From Pancytospora philotis (taxonomy: Eukaryota; Microsporidia): a DNA stretch of 64,000 bases. Shown in pieces: positions 62,568 to 64,000 of this stretch; position 1 is the stretch's first letter; each line of letters opens with the position of its first letter. A program made the translations under genes and the position numbers. The DNA lies in assembly GCA_023647555.1 (NCBI GenBank), contig JALRLY010000261.1, forward strand, positions 1 through 64,000. Reading direction: 5' to 3'. The notes under the pieces are model-generated. The model was not told the origin of the DNA. It did not search any database and saw nothing but the letters and a program-made list of their open reading frames with translations.

Positions 62568-64000
62568 ATGCGCTATTCTTTGGAGGCGCTAGTTCTCACT
62601 GTGGTCACTGTGCGCGCGCGACTGACTGTGCGTAATATTGCAAGTGCGCTGGAGGAGGAGTACGGAAATGGCGAGTATGTGAATCCCGAGGGCCCGTTAA
62701 ACATCATGCGCGGGCACTCTTGCGTCAACAACGGCATGATCGCGAAGCAGCGCATGTACGCCGCGCCGATGCGTCTCAGCTACAGCTGTACGGGCGGTGC
62801 GAGTGGTGGGGACTGCGCGTATGCGAGAAATGCGTGCGAGGACAGTGTCCGGGAGCTCACCGCTGACAGTGATGCGATGGCGTATCTATCCGAGCATTAC
62901 GCAGTCCTGAAATCCATGTTCACGGTCGAGAACGATGTGGTGGTCGTCGATAGGAGCCCCGTGGCGCCTTTCTACAGCCTGTTCAAAAGCGCGCGCGAGA
63001 GATGTGCGGAGCTGTTCGCGGCGCTGCTGGTGCTTGCTGGCGGGGCGGACATCCGACTGGGCTCCGATGGCAGCGAACAGGCAGTCCTGCTCTTTTTTAA
63101 CGGTGCTGCTGCGCCTTTGCACGCGCACGTGCTAGAACTGGGGCCTGTGGATGATGCTACCCTGGCCGCTGTGGAGTTCTTTGCCAAGTACGGCGGCAAC
63201 AATGCAAAGCATATTTTTGGCTACGGGCTCCACTACACCGACAGCCCGGGCTTCCTGATTCAGGCGTACATCTGCGAGCTCATCAAAGAGAAGGATGATG
63301 TTATACGCATCTTCGCGGCCGCTAAGAGGATCGTCGCAGAGCTCTCCGCGGGCAACCCCCGCGCGCGGCAGGAGCTGCGCTTCTTCACGACGGACAGAGA
63401 CGGGGACTATGTGGGGACGTATCCAGCGAGATACAGCGCGCTCGCTGCAGCTGAGACAGCCTTCAACGGCGCGCAGCATGCGGTGCTCACGCACTGGCGG
63501 AATCTCAGTCGTTGCAGTTATAGCGGCAGGGATGACCCCAAGGACATAGTTGCAGCACTGCTCAAAGTGTGCTGCTGCTTGTGCTCTAACCCGGTTGCTG
63601 ATCGCTCCAACGTCGCTTGTCTGGACAATCCGGCGCACGAGCTGCGGTGCGCATTCGGGAAATTTGTACACCAAGTCTTTTTAGCATCAGTCTTTTTCAA
63701 CACCACGGGTTCTTTCCCCAAGGGCAGGTGGGATTCGGTTGGAAAAGTCTACGAGGGTTTTCTGGCAGTAGCCAGGGTCAAGGCGTCCGCGAGCGAGACC
63801 ATCACAGCGTGCTGCGGCGAGAACGTCTCCGCTGGGCTGGCGACCGACCCGAAGAACTTCCTGGTGGTGCTCGCATGGGTCCTCGGGGAGCCCGAGGAGG
63901 AGCTCCGGTGTCTGCGGCAGCTGCTGGATGACGCGCTGGGTGCTGCCGGCAGCGCTTCACACCGCCGGCAGATCAGCGACCGCGTGACCGAGCTGCTCAA
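62568..64000 (+). CDS. large secreted protein of unknown function, 3' end beyond window
   Basis: The frame opens at 62568 and is uninterrupted for 477 codons to the edge of the window. The N-terminus (MRYSLEALVLTVVTVRARL) is signal-peptide-like though weak. The rest is a mixed helical body with clustered cysteines (KVCCCLCSNPVAD; ITACCGENVS) and the conserved-looking segments FFNTTGSFPKGRWDSVGKVYEGF and DPKNFLVVLAWVLGEPEEE. The segment style resembles large secreted or membrane families of microsporidia, but I cannot name one. The length and C-terminus, including any membrane anchor, cannot be judged from here. Confidence 0.75.
   Translation, partial: MRYSLEALVLTVVTVRARLTVRNIASALEEEYGNGEYVNPEGPLNIMRGHSCVNNGMIAKQRMYAAPMRLSYSCTGGASGGDCAYARNACEDSVRELTADSDAMAYLSEHYAVLKSMFTVENDVVVVDRSPVAPFYSLFKSARERCAELFAALLVLAGGADIRLGSDGSEQAVLLFFNGAAAPLHAHVLELGPVDDATLAAVEFFAKYGGNNAKHIFGYGLHYTDSPGFLIQAYICELIKEKDDVIRIFAAAKRIVAELSAGNPRARQELRFFTTDRDGDYVGTYPARYSALAAAETAFNGAQHAVLTHWRNLSRCSYSGRDDPKDIVAALLKVCCCLCSNPVADRSNVACLDNPAHELRCAFGKFVHQVFLASVFFNTTGSFPKGRWDSVGKVYEGFLAVARVKASASETITACCGENVSAGLATDPKNFLVVLAWVLGEPEEELRCLRQLLDDALGAAGSASHRRQISDRVTELL

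Noticed and set aside
1..64000. tRNA, rRNA, U6 or SRP RNA genes
   Set aside because: Scanned intergenic sequence by eye for B-box (GGTTCGA) and known snRNA signatures; none convincing. A tRNAscan/Infernal run would be decisive.
1..64000. CRISPR arrays, prophage or bacterial operons
   Set aside because: Gene content is eukaryotic throughout, and the only tandem repeats are short minisatellites without spacers.

Overview
The window looks like nuclear DNA of a microsporidian, a spore-forming intracellular fungal relative. The case rests on several things seen together. About 48 genes are packed on both strands without convincing introns. Universal proteins are shortened (61-residue SmD2-like protein, 63-residue eS30, 518-residue Rrp5-like protein, 107-residue Sen endonuclease subunit). 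Many genes encode secreted proteins with no recognisable relatives, and three resemble ricin-B/beta-trefoil lectins. AAATTT and CCC elements sit directly before start codons, as has been reported for microsporidia. A catalytically complete Argonaute narrows this to the RNAi-retaining lineages. Species is not assigned.

Layout. 1-5.5 kb: low gene density and secreted orphans. 5.8-11 kb: a large secreted RING-like protein, then a housekeeping run (PX protein, eS30, sliding-clamp-like protein, Mnd1). 11-13 kb: tandem CTP:phosphocholine cytidylyltransferase genes, one with a secretory-type N-terminus and altered motifs. 13-24 kb: calcineurin-B-like protein, SmD2-like protein, eS24, a propeller-like protein, a tubby-like protein, and two secreted proteins sharing an N-terminal motif. 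25-29.6 kb: homeodomain protein, ribonucleotide reductase small subunit, HisRS, PTPA. 29.8-38.3 kb: three large orphan proteins, a PH protein with four copies of a new-looking repeat, and a monopolin-like Csm1/Pcs1. 38.6-41.5 kb: a run of three secreted beta-trefoil-like genes. 42-52 kb: Argonaute, a secreted orphan, RPB3, an M16 metallopeptidase, an Rrp5-like protein. 52-64 kb: a multi-pass membrane protein, small secreted proteins (one of only 58 codons), the Sen subunit, a divergent H3 that may be CenH3, a secreted-family gene broken by a 255-bp transposon-like insertion, and further secreted orphans; the last gene runs off the window.

How the genes fit together. Housekeeping genes mostly carry an AAAATTTT-type element 1-45 nt before the ATG, while many secreted-protein genes carry a TATA-like element about 25-30 nt before it. 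At many genes TAAAT overlaps or directly follows the stop codon, suggesting very short 3' ends. Mnd1, Csm1/Pcs1-like protein, candidate CenH3 and a clamp protein point to meiosis and specialised chromosome segregation. Argonaute and the MITE-like insertion together suggest an active contest between transposons and silencing. Tandem CCTs point to phosphatidylcholine synthesis, possibly with one enzyme or pseudoenzyme directed to the secretory pathway or host.
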